A stretch of DNA of 64,000 nucleotides from Plumapathes pennacea (taxonomy: Eukaryota > Cnidaria > Anthozoa > Antipatharia > Myriopathidae). Where the stretch lies: positions 37,795,680 to 37,859,679 of the forward strand of contig OZ038462.1 in NCBI GenBank assembly GCA_964036295.1, read 5' to 3'. Shown here in pieces: positions 11,601-23,159 of this stretch. Within the stretch, counting starts at the first letter, position 1, and each line of letters starts with the position of its first letter. A program made the position numbers and the translations under genes. Under the pieces are notes generated by a model, which did not search any database, was not told the DNA's origin, and worked only from the letters and a program-made list of their open reading frames with translations.

Positions 11601-11898
11601 ATGCAGTTGATTTTCTTTAGAGCAGCACAAAAAGATCAAATGGGTATATAAATATTAATGTTAATTTGTTAAAAGTTTCGCGTGCACAATTTGACGTCAG
11701 CTCACGTCAAACTCGAATATTTTTCTTTCTTTTTTTTTTTTTTTTTTTTTTTTTTTTCTTGTTTTCTGTAATTAGTTATCGTTCCTAGTTATCTTATAAA
11801 AGGCATTGTGCTTCTCCACACTTCTCTGTATCGTGTTCTTTCATATTCCCGCGTGCTTGTATAACTCAGCATAGCATACTGACGGGTGCTCTATTTCT

Positions 11899-12127
11899 TT
11901 AAAGGTGGTGTTACACTGGTCGATTGCAACGACGATTGATTTGCAACGATACGATGCTGCACTAGAAATCGTTCAGGTGTAACACCCCATTGCGAACGAT
12001 TTTTCGCGATGTTTGCAGTGCTGCGACGCGTTGCAAGTTTTTGAAAGCGATGCAAAAACTTGCAACATCACTGCGTGAATTTGAAGCGAATCGGCGTTGC
12101 AAATCGACCAGTGTAACACCAGCTTAA
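11899..12127. repeat. MITE with TTAA-flanked GGTGGTGTTACACTGG ends
   Basis: The left end GGTGGTGTTACACTGGTCGA is inverted at the right as CCAGTGTAACACCAGCTTAA. The inside is built of repeated TTGCAACGACGAT and CGAACGATTTTTCGCGATG motifs, so the whole element can fold. An inverted copy lies at 41485-41722. The TTAA at the ends resembles piggyBac-type target sites; that class is inference. Confidence 0.72.
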
Positions 12128-12612
12128 TGTACACGTGTTGAAACACATCTCCAATATTTTGTGTAGAATTATAATGCCGAAGAGATTTTGGAACTCTTGC
12201 TTTGCAAATAGCTGTGAAATAAACAGACCATGAATTATTCTAAATGTTATATTTGATTCTGGGGAAGTTTCAAACTTGTGGAACAATTAAAAGTTCATGG
12301 AATCTCCACCAAAATTCGAAGCAACAAACATTTTTTATGCAGAATATTTTGGAAACAGGCCAACTCAGCTTGCACTTGAAGAATCATTTTCCATATTCAT
12401 CACCGTCCAAGACAATGGACTCTCTGTGACGGACACCCTTGGGACCTGATGTAGGTGTCCGCAGAGGAGTTCGCTTGCTTATCATTACGTCCCGCAAGAC
12501 GATTTTATCGCAGGCACGCGAAGACATACGCTCGTACTAAATACTGTTGGTCAGTAATAGGGATTTACATAATGGAAAGCAAGCGAACTCATCTCCGCCC
12601 TGGGTATCCGTC

Positions 12613-12960
12613 TTAGGCCCTGTTTACATTGAAAAAGGTCACCCTCCTTTATTGAAATTCCTTGTTCCCTTTACATGATAGGTAGGGTCACCCTAGAAGG
12701 AGGTTTACCCTATATCAGGGACAACTTTTGGCCACGTAAATGCTTGAGGTAAGTATTATCCTCCCGGGGGGGGGGGGGGGGGGGGCTAAGTTTAGCGGTG
12801 CCAGGTTACTATCTCAAATATCGCAATACCTTTCAGAGTCTTGGCGAGATAGCCCTAGGGATAGCGCTTGGCATGTAAAGGGGGGGCTATCTTCTAATCC
12901 TTCTATAAGAGGGTGTCCCTTCTTGGAGGGTCAACCTCCTTCCATGTAAACAGGGCCTTA
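12613..12960. repeat. MITE with GGCCCTGTTTACAT ends and TTA flanks
   Basis: TTAGGCCCTGTTTACAT on the left is matched by ATGTAAACAGGGCCTTA on the right. The TTA on each side could be a 3-bp target duplication, as in PIF/Harbinger elements. The internal sequence repeats AGGGTCACCCTCC-like motifs and holds a poly-G run. No transposase is present. Confidence 0.72.
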
Positions 12961-13475
12961 TGGAGGGGTCTGGCTCATAGAGAGTTTGCACAGAGAAATT
13001 CAAAAATCGGTCAGCCCCAGCTTATAGAGATGCCCGGCTTCTACTGGTGTCCGTCTTGAGAGAGTTGCCTGTTGGATTCATTTCAGCTTTTCCAACCCTC
13101 CAAGCTCGGATTCGTCGAAAATTCTATCCTCGGGGGGTTGGTGAAGATGCATAGAGTTGCGGGGAAATTATGGTGACACGTTTCTGACACAACAGTTTCT
13201 CGACTATCCATTTAAGTTCCAGGACAGCTTAGACTGATGAGCTTTTATGCGCATCTATAGTCACGGATTAATGGAAATCGCAAGCTTCGTTTTACACAAA
13301 TCACAAGGTATATTTATCCGGAAAGATTATCTTACTTGCAAAAACGAAAAACATAGTAAACAGCTTGCGTGGTTGGTAAATTTTTGAATTGTGATAAGAA
13401 GACCTGTTCCAGGGCAACAAAGGCAAGACCCATTTATTGAATTGGTGACTCTGGCGCAGCCGACCCGAGTGGGGT

Positions 13476-13773
13476 GTGGCCGTTTGGAAATGCGAATTTT
13501 ATCTTTGAGCGTGTTGATCGAATGAGTGGGACGAGAGAAGATAAAATTCGTATCTCCAAGCGGCCATGTAATGTTCGGTTTATTATATAGATATCGATGA
13601 ACTATCCAGAACAGACATATCTGACGTCTTTATTTCCTGTCAGAACTTGCTGTCCTCAAAAATCACGTGCACAGTGAACATGTAATATTTTTATCCTTCA
13701 AATCGCGCGCGATGAAAATATCAGATTTTAGAATAGGAGAAATCCTGGTATTCCATCGATATCTATATAATAA
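13476..13773. repeat. Two adjacent foldback elements (bipartite hairpin pair)
   Basis: Unit 1 (13476-13566) is a hairpin with arms around GAATTTTATCTT and an intervening CGAATGAGTGGGACGAGAG. Twelve bases later unit 2 (13579-13773) begins TTTATTATATAGATATCGAT and ends ATCGATATCTATATAATAA. The layout matches 3916-4240, although the unit 2 end sequence differs. Confidence 0.68.
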
Positions 13774-14645
13774 CTAGTTATTACATTACATCAAACAATT
13801 TAACCTTTGGTCTGGCTGTGCACTTCAACCGACCACAAGTTTCTAGCAATCAATTCAGACCAGCCATGACCACAACCAGGTGTCAAATAATAGTGTGCTA
13901 GAATTCTTGAGTCTATGACTAGCGTCAAATTTCCTCTGTGAATGCCAGAATGATTATTAAACAAAACATCACACAAATTTATTGTCAAAAAGGTACAGCA
14001 TAGTATTAAATTTGCCATCATTTTTTTTTTTTTTTGAGACATCAGTCTTTTATAGTACTATATTATAACTTACAACAAATAAATATAATGATGTCAAAAT
14101 ATTATTTAATAAAATTATCGTATACTGGTATTCCTAAAGCCCTGGTCAAACGAGATGAAGTTCAACATTACACTAAACTTGCATCTACTTGCAAAAGGGT
14201 GGCCAAACGAGACGAAAGTCAATGCAAGCTCATACAGTTTTCGTCAAAACTGTTTCTCTTTTGTATGGTTCCGAGTCAGAATCCGAGTCAGATGACTCAC
14301 TTGAGCTGGAACTTAAAGAGTAGGCTTCTACTTTGGTTTTTTTTGGTTCAGACCTGCCTTTGCTAACACGCTCTTCGCTGTTTTAGGTGAAAAACTTGCG
14401 TCACCTTGTACGAAAATTTGAACATGTTTAAATTCGATGCAAGTCAATGCAAATCCATGCAAGTTGGTGGCCACATGTGACGCCAACAACAACAACAACA
14501 ACAACAAAGAATGGTACAATTGGATAGTTGGCGAAAGTTCTGAACAAATTTAGCTTTTGTTGCAGGACCGCCGCCCGTCCCCCCAATGACCACTTTCCAG
14601 CAGAATGTTCTTTAAATGGCATCAATAAACATAGGCATGTTTATA

Positions 14646-15522
14646 CAGTGGAACTCCGTTAATACGACCACCAACGGGCCAAAAAAAAAAAAAAAAACAT
14701 ATTAACGGGGTAGGGTCAAGTTTTGTAGCTGGCCTCTTTCAAATGACGTCATGACAGGTATAATGAAATTTCACTTTCCTATTGACTGTTTGTGAGCATT
14801 TGGAACGCAAATGCAGTATCGTGTGACATGAAATTTTCGGGGGAGTTTATTTTCGCAAATTTCGCGGATTTTCCGACGATTCGCGAAAATTAAATCGCGT
14901 GAAAATATACTCCGGCGAAAAAAAAAATCCGTGAAAATTTACTCCGGCGAAAAAGAAATCCGCGAAAATTTACTCCATTATAAACTTAGATTACTGAATT
15001 TCAATTAAATTGACTGCAAACGAATCACAGCCTTCTTCTTTGCAATTGAAACAAACTGAACATTGTCTGCGTAACAGCTGTAATAGCGTTGCTATGTACC
15101 AGTGCCGAACGTGAAATACCAGACAGAAACTTGTCTGAAATCTGCGAAAATTTGTTCCCAACAGTAAAATCTGAAATCTAAATTCGCGAAAATTTCTTCC
15201 CCTGAAAAGCAAAAATCAACAATCCGCAAAATTAAACTCCCGCAAAAATTTCCTGCCACACGGTATATTGCAACAGAACTAAGAATTTTTTTAAAACAGG
15301 AACAAAATGCTACAAACTCTCCATTTTGTTTGGTCGCATTAACGGGGTGAATCTATAAGGGAAAAAGCCCATTGGGATTTCAAAACGTAGTAGTTGCTCG
15401 CATTAACAAGGTGGTTGGATTAACGGGGTTTTCTGATAAGAAAATGACTGGACGTTTGGGGGGAAAAAAAGTGGCAATATTGAGGTAGTCGTATAACGGG
15501 GTGGTGCGGCGGGGTTCCACTG
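14646..15522. repeat. Tigger/pogo-like non-autonomous element, interrupted
   Basis: The element begins CAGTGGAACTCCGTTAATAC and ends with the inverse, GGGGTTCCACTG. Internal ATTAACGGGGT motifs are repeated. CAGTGGAACCYCG ends are typical of pogo/Tigger-type Tc1-mariner families. There is no transposase ORF. A second element (14817-15266) sits inside it. Confidence 0.65.
14817..15266. repeat. MITE nested inside the Tigger-like element
   Basis: The right end read inward is TACCGTGTGGCAGGAAATTT; the left end TATCGTGTGACATGAAATTT is its diverged partner. The inside is full of TTCGCGAAAAT-type motifs. A related element with TACCGTATGGCTGGTAATTT is at 34680-35062. Confidence 0.68.
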
Positions 15523-15660
15523 TGTATCAAATCGTTTTTTATAAATTTGTCTAGCTGCTCCTAATAATGTCTGTCATTGATACCAAATATGGCATACATT
15601 AATGTGCACTTATTGACGTTACAGGTGTTTTCGTATTTTTGACTTAACATCCCTCAGTAT

Positions 15661-16372
15661 TTAGGTCTCGATAAAGGTTCGCGCGTTCCTCAAAAACATT
15701 CTTGGAAAAAAATCATTGTAGCGTTGCTATTTAAGATATATACACGTACAATATATCGTTGTAAAGGCCTGGGACTAAAGAATGCAGATCTAGTATTACA
15801 TTTTTCAGACACGTTAAAGGTGGAGTGCGATCTAGATCAGATCGACGAAAGATTTTTGCAAAAAATCAGGTCTTTCGGGAAACAAAACTTTCGAGCGTTT
15901 TGGTCAATAATGCTCAACTTTTCGTGAGCTGTAGCCAACATATTCTTCTCCAATACCGTGTCAGCGATTTTTGATTTTTTGTTTCGTTCATTTTTATTAA
16001 ATAGTTTGTATAAAAAACGGGTCCTGAAATGCCCCCTCCACTTTAAATGAGAATAAAATCCTTAAAACAAAACGGTTCAAAATTCGCTGACACGGTATTT
16101 TAGTCAACTTCACTGAGTATCAGAAATAAGTTGTTTTAGCATTTTCGAATAAAGCTGACAAAAGTTTTGTTTCCCATTTCCGAATAATAAAGTTTCAAAT
16201 TAACCACAATCGTACTTCACCTTCAATGTGCCTGAAAAGGATAACACCAGATCTATAATCTTCCGTCCAAGACCTTTACAACGATATATAATACGTGTAT
16301 GTATGTTAAATTGTAACGCTACAATAATTTTTTCCCGAAAGGGGCACGCAAACCTTTATTGAGACCTTAACC
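15661..16372. repeat. Long-TIR element, about 0.7 kb
   Basis: The first about 190 bases (from TAGGTCTCGATAAAGGTT) are a diverged inverted copy of the last about 190 bases (to AACCTTTATTGAGACCTTA). Shared landmarks include ACGATATA next to TTGTAAAGG and TGTAGCGTT near each end. The middle contains inverted GTGTCAGCGATTTT / AAAATTCGCTGACACGG. The frame at 15724-15927 lies within the inverted arm and is not taken as a gene. Confidence 0.68.
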
Positions 16373-17005
16373 GATTGGAACAAAACCAATGACCAACGAG
16401 GGTCTAAAAAAGTGTCTCCGTTTTTTTGAAAGTTTGCTTCAAAACTTTATGGTTTTTATAAATTTTATCAAAATAAATCATGTGATAAATTTTCACAGTT
16501 TACATCAAAAAGTTTATAAAAAAGTTTGAAGCAAAATTTCAAAATTCTGAGATACACATTTGTAGACCCCTATTATTTATAGTCTTTCTAAACTTTCCCA
16601 TTCCCAATCTGATTATTGACTACAATGCATAGATAATAGTATTAATATTTACCTTTACTCTTAGTAATTTGCTTATTGAACAGAAACTGGCATGAGCTGA
16701 TAGGCTCTTTTGGCAAAACTCAGAAGCTTACCTTTAATTTCATGTGTATACGTGCAACTCCCCACAGAAAACTTGTGGTATGGTGAGATTCACATCAGAT
16801 TAGCCTTTCTTCAAACCAACATATCAGCACCATGCAATAGGTCAATATGAAGAATGGTATACACATCAAGGAAGAACAATAGACCAGAAAGATATGCAGA
16901 GTTGCAAAACAGCCTTTTCCTCTACCCATGCCACACATGTATTTATAAATAAATAAATAAATAAATAAGCAAAGAGAAGTTTATCACTTCCAGAAGTTAA
17001 CCATT

Positions 17006-17231
17006 TAACCCTTTCACTCCCAACACCAATATTCCCTCCAGTCTCTCACTAGATATTTAAACACAGTAATTAGCCATACGTAACAATACACTTGTTACGT
17101 CACAAGATTAATCAAGACACAAAATTGTCAAATCAAACTCATTGTAAAGACCCCTGAAGAAGGCGTAAGCCGAAACGCGTCGGGTCGGCGATCAAAGTGT
17201 TTCTAAAAAAGACTTTTCTTTATTGTGCAAA

Positions 17232-17262
<31 letters not shown>

Positions 17263-17372
17263 GTCAATCCCGAAAAGGTTGTCCAGTTGAAATATATATT
17301 TAGACAATTATATATATATATATGATGAATATCTGGGGAATCTCCAATTTGATCTTGGAAGTGAAAGGGTTT
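17006..17372. repeat. AACCCTTTCACTCCCAA element carrying an insertion
   Basis: AACCCTTTCACTCCCAA at 17006 and its inverse GAAGTGAAAGGGTTT ending at 17372 bound an element longer than its relatives. The extra central part, about 17100-17330, contains the hammerhead-like motif and a TA microsatellite (about 17230-17254), suggesting a second element inserted. Confidence 0.6.
17149..17186 (+). ncRNA. Hammerhead-ribozyme-like motif
   Basis: GACCC (17149-17153) can pair with GGGTC (17182-17186) as helix I. Next comes CTGAAGA (17154-17160), fitting the CUGANGA core, then GGC/GCC with a GTAA loop as helix II, then GAAAC. A minimal two-base-pair helix III follows (AC GC GT), and the expected cleavage position is after C17181. 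One extra unpaired A (17161) separates the core from helix II, so activity is uncertain. Such minimal helix III motifs are known from Penelope-like retroelements and related tandem repeats of animals. No Penelope reverse transcriptase is present nearby. Confidence 0.5.
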
Positions 17373-17453
17373 AAAAACTTACACGCATCGTCACCCTGCT
17401 CAGATAAAAGCTGATGGAATGATCAATTCTCTTTGTGCCATGCATACTTTTCT

Positions 17454-20400
17454 TTATGAGTGGTGAAGAGAATTTGCAGGGATTGACACAACACATGCTG
17501 CTGCTCTTCCTGAGTTAAGTGGAGCCACCTCTTGCCACTCATTCTTGTTTGGGTCATACAACTCAACAGCACTTAGATACTTTGAGCCATCATAACCACC
17601 AATAGCATAGAGCCTGTCACCCAGGCAGGATGCTCCTACTGCGTCACGACAGTTGATCATGGGAGCCACCAATGTCCACTGGTCAGTGTTGGGGTTGTAT
17701 CTTTCCACAGAGTCAAACTGTTTTGAACGATCTTGACTGGCTGGTGCATCATGCCCTCCCATGGCATACAGGAAATTCCCAAGCACAGCAACTCCAACCC
17801 CTTCATTGGTAATAAACAAAAAAAAATATTGGCTGAGCAAGCACAAGAGAATGGAAAAGTTTCTAGCTAGTTTTCTAGCTAGTTTTTTAGCGCTTTTATG
17901 CAGGCATGAGAAAAGCCATGCCTGCTAGTCTGGTGCATAACTAGACTTTCCTGTTGGGTGGCTACAGTGTATATATATTTTCCCAACAACTTGGGATGCC
18001 CTTGCGATTTTATTTCAGTCACATTTTGCCGGCAAAGAGTACTGTAACCACAGGGAGCCCACACTGGATGTTCTAACAAAAAAAAAATGGCCTGGAACAG
18101 CCAAAAACACAATGAGAAGCAATTGGCTTGTGTCCAGTCCCACGTGCCAAAGGCACAAAATCGACGAGGGCATGGAGGTAGGGGAAAGTGGAGAGTGCCA
18201 TTTCTCTCTTCAATTTACCCCAACCCAACCCTTTCCATTCTCGGTACACATGCCTCCTCCCCCTCATCAATTTAGCGCTGACCCAAGTGGGACTGGAGAT
18301 GAGTCAATTGTATCTCATCAAGTTTTTCACCGTTTCGGACCATTTTTTCATTGGAATATCCAGTGTGGGCTCCCTGTGCTCTAACCACTCAATTTAGTGA
18401 TCTAAAATGCTCTGCAATGGACTTCATAACAAAATTGAAAGATCTTCTACAGATGCAGGGTGCATTTTTTAGGTGATGTCTGCCTTAGAGGGAGTTCACT
18501 GTAGACCCAAAGCAATGCACCCTCAGAATGTACTACATTTTCTGAAAATATATAAACAATAAACTACTTTTGGCGAGGAAATATGCACGGATAATTGTCT
18601 GAGGATATTATCTGTTCCAAGAAGCGAACAGTTGCCCGAGAACGAAGCTCAAGGGCAACTGTGAGCTTCGAGGAACAGATAATGTCCAAGGACAATTATC
18701 CGTGCATATTTCCGAAGCCAAAAGTAGTTTATTGTCTTTATTATCCTTCAAATATTTCCTCTTGCAGCGCAAATAACAGCACGGAAACTGTGAAGCTTTT
18801 TAGTGCTTTCTGGAACTGCATTTTCGACCCATAAATTGATGTCCTCCTCAATAGTTGTCTTGTAATGATTTTTGTGACTAAATAAATAGAACTGTGTTCG
18901 GATATTGTCAATAAACAGCGTTAGTTCACCAGGCGGGGGTTATTTGCTGATAACGTTCGCTCACGAGCGGACGTTGTTTGGTCACATGTCATGATTCTAC
19001 CAATCACGCCCGGGGGGAAATATTTGATGGGTCATAAAGACTGATACACAGAAAATAATTGGTACAGAAACACCTCACATACCTCCCCTTCGTTTGAACA
19101 TTGAACACACCATTGTCCATTTATTGGTGTGTGGGTCAAATGCCTCCACAGTCTTTAGGCATGCAGAGCCATCCCTTCCTCCAACTGCATATAACTTCCC
19201 ATCAAGGGCAGCAACACCGACAGTACTCCGAGCCGTACTCATGGGTGTCACAAAACTCCACTGTTGCGTAGCCAGGTCAAACCTCACAGACAATTAAAAA
19301 TACAGTGGTTGATTAAACCTTAACATACCTACAAAGTCATACCCCAAGCACTGTACAGCACAAGGGAGGGGTTTGCAGGTTGTTGTTCTATCTTATGTTT
19401 TGAAATGTCTTTCACTTTTTATAGATATATAGCCTGTTGCATTTTGTACACGATAGGACCATTTTGGGGGTGCAGGCCCATTAAGGGCTCTGCAGGGGGT
19501 TAAACATGAAAGCACGCTATAAAAGACCGATGGCCCCCGCCTCTTTCTACATCAAATTTGCATAACATTTGTTGAATTGCACATGCATCCACAGCATTCA
19601 GAAGTCACACTGTTCATGATAAAGTTTCTCTGCAGCTTGGTGACTAAAAGTATACCTAACATTAAACACATGTGGGCAACTTCAATGTGGAGTTCGGGAC
19701 GGAAGGATTTGAAGCAAAATTCTGCTCTTGGCTGCCTAAACACATTTTGAATTTTGCAATGCGATGTAACGCATGGCTGTGGGACAAGCATATGTTTTAA
19801 TTTTTGCTTTGAAAATTATCCGGCTTGGATTTTACTCAAGCTGAACTCAAAATAATTTTTTTTTTATGTGATGGAAAATTGGTGGGGCAACATTACTTTG
19901 TTTTACGTGGCATTCAGGTACAAGGAAAAACAAATTTTGAAATTGTTGGCGTTTTATTATTAATAAGCTGTTGTCTCAGTCACTGTTGATTGACAAGTGA
20001 CTCTGTGTTTTTCTGGGGAGTTCCCTTTTATTGTGTGCCTTGATGTTTAAAACAGTGTCTTGGCCTATTTTTTATACAGAAGAAAAGTATTAAAAAAAAA
20101 TACTACAATTGATCCCAGTTTCTTCATATTTTGTAAAGAATATTGTTTTATAATTTGTAACAAAATGTCTACATGTTTCCTGAAGAATAAATGGACAACA
20201 ACGGAAAAAACAAACTGCAATTTTTTGAAAAACCAGAGGGATCTAGTGCATCAGAGGGATAAAATATCATTATTAGATTTTAGGTTAGCTTTTCTAACAG
20301 GGCAGTGTCATGCGTTTGGTTGAATCTTGAAAATATTTGCTCAATGTTTTCAAGTGTGAAATCCAAGATGGTGTTCACAACAGTGGCAAGTGGATTTTTA

Positions 20401-22667
20401 AACTTGAAAACATTAGGTGAATGTTTTCAAGATTCAACTAAATGCATGCGCATGCGCATCTCATGACACTGCACCTTTAAGCTTGATATTAATAATTACC
20501 TCTCAACTGTGTTGAGATAAGACCATCCATCATGCCCACCAACTGCATACAAGGGCCCGTTTAACACAGCCACACCCAACCCATGCCGATGGGTGCTCAT
20601 CGTTTGCATGGTAATCCATTGGTTGGTTTTCTGGATGTAACATTCGACTGTATTCAGAGTTCTTAACCCATCTCTTCCACCAACAATGAACAGATCCCCA
20701 TTGAGATGAGCCACCCCAAACTGCAGTCTACGGCTCGCCATGGGAACAACTGCAGTCCATTCATTTCTCCGTGGGTTGTACTGCTCTAGCTTCATTGCTC
20801 CTTTGGAGGAGTCCATTCCTAAGATGCAAAATGACAGCAAACATTGTTAACAAAATGGAAAGGCTGCTTGGGGCATGGTCACAGGCTGTACATTCCTTTC
20901 ACTTTCAAGCTCAAAATGCAGATTCTCCCAATCTTTTACAAAAATTTTGTATGAGTGAGATGATGAGAATTGATTTCATTTTAGCAAGCTATCACAAGCC
21001 AACTTCTCAATACTGTATGACTATCTCTGGTGAGATCTGTCTTATATATCAATGAACATTCTGTTCTATTCTGTTAGAAAATTGAAGTTGATCACTATTT
21101 GGGAGTGAACAGGATATGTGTTGTTTGAATCTTTTCAACTGACTACAAGTTGGTTTGAAAGTGCACTTTGTTAAGTCAAACTTGAAGCTAAAAATGTTCA
21201 AAAACGGGTTGCAAGTGTTTGATGAAGGACCCCAAAAACTGAGAACATTGAAAGCAGAAGCCTTTTCTGCTGAGTGCTTTAATTTATTTTTTTAAGGTGT
21301 TTGGGATGTCAGAGACCTACAGTAACTTCAGTGGATATGAAAAATTGGTGCTCAGACTTTTCAGTGCAATATAATACACTGTAATTTTGACTCTAATGGC
21401 CAGACATGCATGGGCAGGTTTCCATTTGGTCCACCCCACTAGAGCAAAGGCAAAATATTATTACCATTCGCTCATATTGTATAAAATGACCTATGACCAG
21501 TCCCACGGGAGCCATTACTATATTTTAGTATTCTTTTATAGGAGATTATTATCTTTATGTTTAATAATTTTCACTAATTACAATATGAAAGGAATTTACA
21601 CTACATTCCACAAAAGCTTTTCAAAAGCTTTTCTAAAAGCTTGTTTCTCTCTCTCTCTCTCTCTTGTCCCTGCCCAACAAACTCGAAAACTCATCATTTG
21701 TCAAGTTAATGTATAACCATGACAACGGTTAACCTCGATCTTTTGACGCCAAATAAATTCCAAGTTTCTGTGATATTCTAAATTCTATTTTTCCATAAGG
21801 CTTACCTCCTACGACAATCAATTTTCCAACTGTCGATTTCCTAGGTCTTGTTTGTGGACTTTCAAGAGCAAATTTCCGCTTCGGCAAAAGTTGATATTTC
21901 ATCGCTTGAATGATCAACTCTCTGCAGTGCGAGATGTCACGGAAAATCGGTGACATCTCGACATTGTCAATGAGAAATTCTGCAGGCAGAAGGCAAAGCC
22001 GAACGAGAGACAGTAACTTCGGCAAGTGGTGTTTTCTCACCGCGACTTCATATTGAACCCAAGTGAGCAACGATTCAAAAACCTGAATTTCAGATGTCAC
22101 ATTCAAGTCATCACTGGCGAAAAGTTCCATCACGCATTCAGGACTGAGAAGCACAAATTCTTGATTCCTCACGACTTCGACAAAGTTTTCTTTGGTAAAA
22201 GCATCGGCTTCTTTGAAAAGTTCGCCACAGCCGTGACCATCTGCGAATGCCCGAATCCCCAAACAATTTGAAGGATGCAGCTGATGTTTCATAAACTCCG
22301 AACAGGCTTCTTTAACTTCGTCTATCTGAAGAATACACGCAACTGAAAGTAAGTTCTCCACGTTTTCCACTCTGATTTCAATATGAGAGGTGTAGGCATA
22401 CTGGACGAGGGCTTCAACGGCGGCGGCATCCAAATCGGTCAAATGAACAGTTTCCCGAGTTTCGGCCAAGTCGCCCGTAAACATCGCACTGAAATAATCA
22501 CTAAAAGCAGCAAGGACCAGGCGATGGGCAGTAATTCTTCTGTCACCGACGACTAGAACCATGTCACACAACTGGGAATTTTTGCGAAAACTTTCCATCC
22601 TTTTGAACGAGCGCAAAAGGTGTTCGCTGCAACTGAAGTTTACCGAGTCTTCGATTTCAAGTTCCAT
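17454..22667 (-). CDS. KLHL5: BTB-BACK-Kelch protein, KLHL1/4/5 group
   Basis: Four exons on the minus strand (22667-21806, 20818-20500, 19282-19083, 17800-17454) join in phase to give 575 residues. Proteins of this kind are substrate adaptors for CUL3 ubiquitin ligases. The order is BTB (about residues 28-135, with [20 protein letters not shown]), BACK ([20 protein letters not shown]), then six Kelch blades beginning after [14 protein letters not shown]. Blade hallmarks are [47 protein letters not shown] and [13 protein letters not shown]. The sequence [14 protein letters not shown] and the HDAPAS blade match the KLHL1/KLHL4/KLHL5 group closely; the long N-terminal extension of the vertebrate members is absent. 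One co-ortholog of the three is likely, so the symbol is approximate. It is divergent from MMAA. Introns hold several MITEs. Confidence 0.93.
18049..18378. repeat. MITE-like inverted repeat in KLHL intron 3
   Basis: CCACAGGGAGCCCACACTGG on the left is repeated inverted at the right end (ATCCAGTGTGGGCTCCCTG). The ends are about 28 bp, and the interior has no coding features. Confidence 0.65.
18557..18734. repeat. Long hairpin in KLHL intron 3
   Basis: CAATAAACTACTTTTGGC on the left and GCCAAAAGTAGTTTATTG on the right bound a nearly continuous palindrome. The arms also match at AAATATGCACGGATAATTGT and GAACAGATAAT. The loop contains GAAGCGAACAGTTGCCC. The downstream 300 bp (to about 19045) are repeated at 42905-43420, so the hairpin may be one end of a larger element. 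Confidence 0.72.
20305..20470. repeat. Inverted repeat in KLHL intron 2
   Basis: GCAGTGTCATGCGTTTGG and TTGAATCTTGAAAATATTTG are inverted at the far end as TTTTCAAGATTCAACTAAATG ... TCATGACACTGC. It is a short MITE-like element. Confidence 0.6.
20889..21115. repeat. AACCCTTTCACTCCCAA-type element, diverged
   Basis: TTCCTTTCACTTTCAAGCTC on one side and GAAGTTGATCACTATTTGGG on the other match the element family at 49800-50007 in reverse orientation. It lies in intron 1 of the KLHL gene. Confidence 0.55.
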
Positions 22668-23159
22668 TGCGAATATCAGGAAAGCATCTTTGCGCCTTTT
22701 TGTGCGATATTGATATCCGCTGCCAAGTAGACAGATTGTGAAGTATGGACTTTAGAAAAACAACGCCTTTTGCTTTACAAGCTGACAAGACACCAAGAGA
22801 AATATTTGCGCAAGTGTCGCCGGGCCGGCTGGGAGTTTGGTACCAATTATCCCCACTCTCCTCGCATTCCAGTCCACACGCCTGATTTATACGTTGAAAT
22901 CAGACAAGAACAAGCACTTAAACCAGAAAAAATACAAAATATTTCCAATCTCCTTGAAATATTAGCCTGTTTTCGGTTCTGGAAAGTTATTTTTATCATT
23001 TACGAATAATAGTTCAGCTATTTGGGCTCGCAAGGGGTGGGGTGCGGGGGAGTTTCGCCTCGTCCTCAGGGCTACGCGGACAGCCTTGAGACGAGGTTGC
23101 TAAAACTTCCAAGATGGCAGAGGATGGGGCGAACATTGCGTTTTAAATAAGCAAGCACT
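22668..23159. promoter_or_regulatory. Shared upstream region of KLHL and MMAA
   Basis: The two start codons are 492 bp apart and point away from each other. There is no TATA box in a convincing place. AAGATGGCAGAGGATGGGG at about 23110 overlaps the likely MMAA leader and resembles YY1-type AAGATGGC sites. A bidirectional promoter is inferred from the spacing. Confidence 0.45.

Larger units (their letters stand above)
9869..17005. other. Repeat-rich intergenic region
   Basis: No convincing exon was found on either strand. The tract holds several inverted-repeat elements (listed separately), poly-G runs (about 10530, 10728 and 12766), an A/T tract near 11730 and an ATAA microsatellite at about 16940-16970. 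Open frames here fall inside repeats or low-complexity sequence. Confidence 0.6.

Noticed and set aside
12740-12949. 69-codon plus-strand frame starting near a poly-G run
   Set aside because: It is inside the 12613-12960 MITE and is driven by the poly-Gly run.
15724-15927. 67-codon frame
   Set aside because: It lies within the terminal inverted arm of the 15661-16372 element.
22026-22271. Plus-strand frame opposite the KLHL BACK domain
   Set aside because: It is a shadow of the well-supported minus-strand exon.
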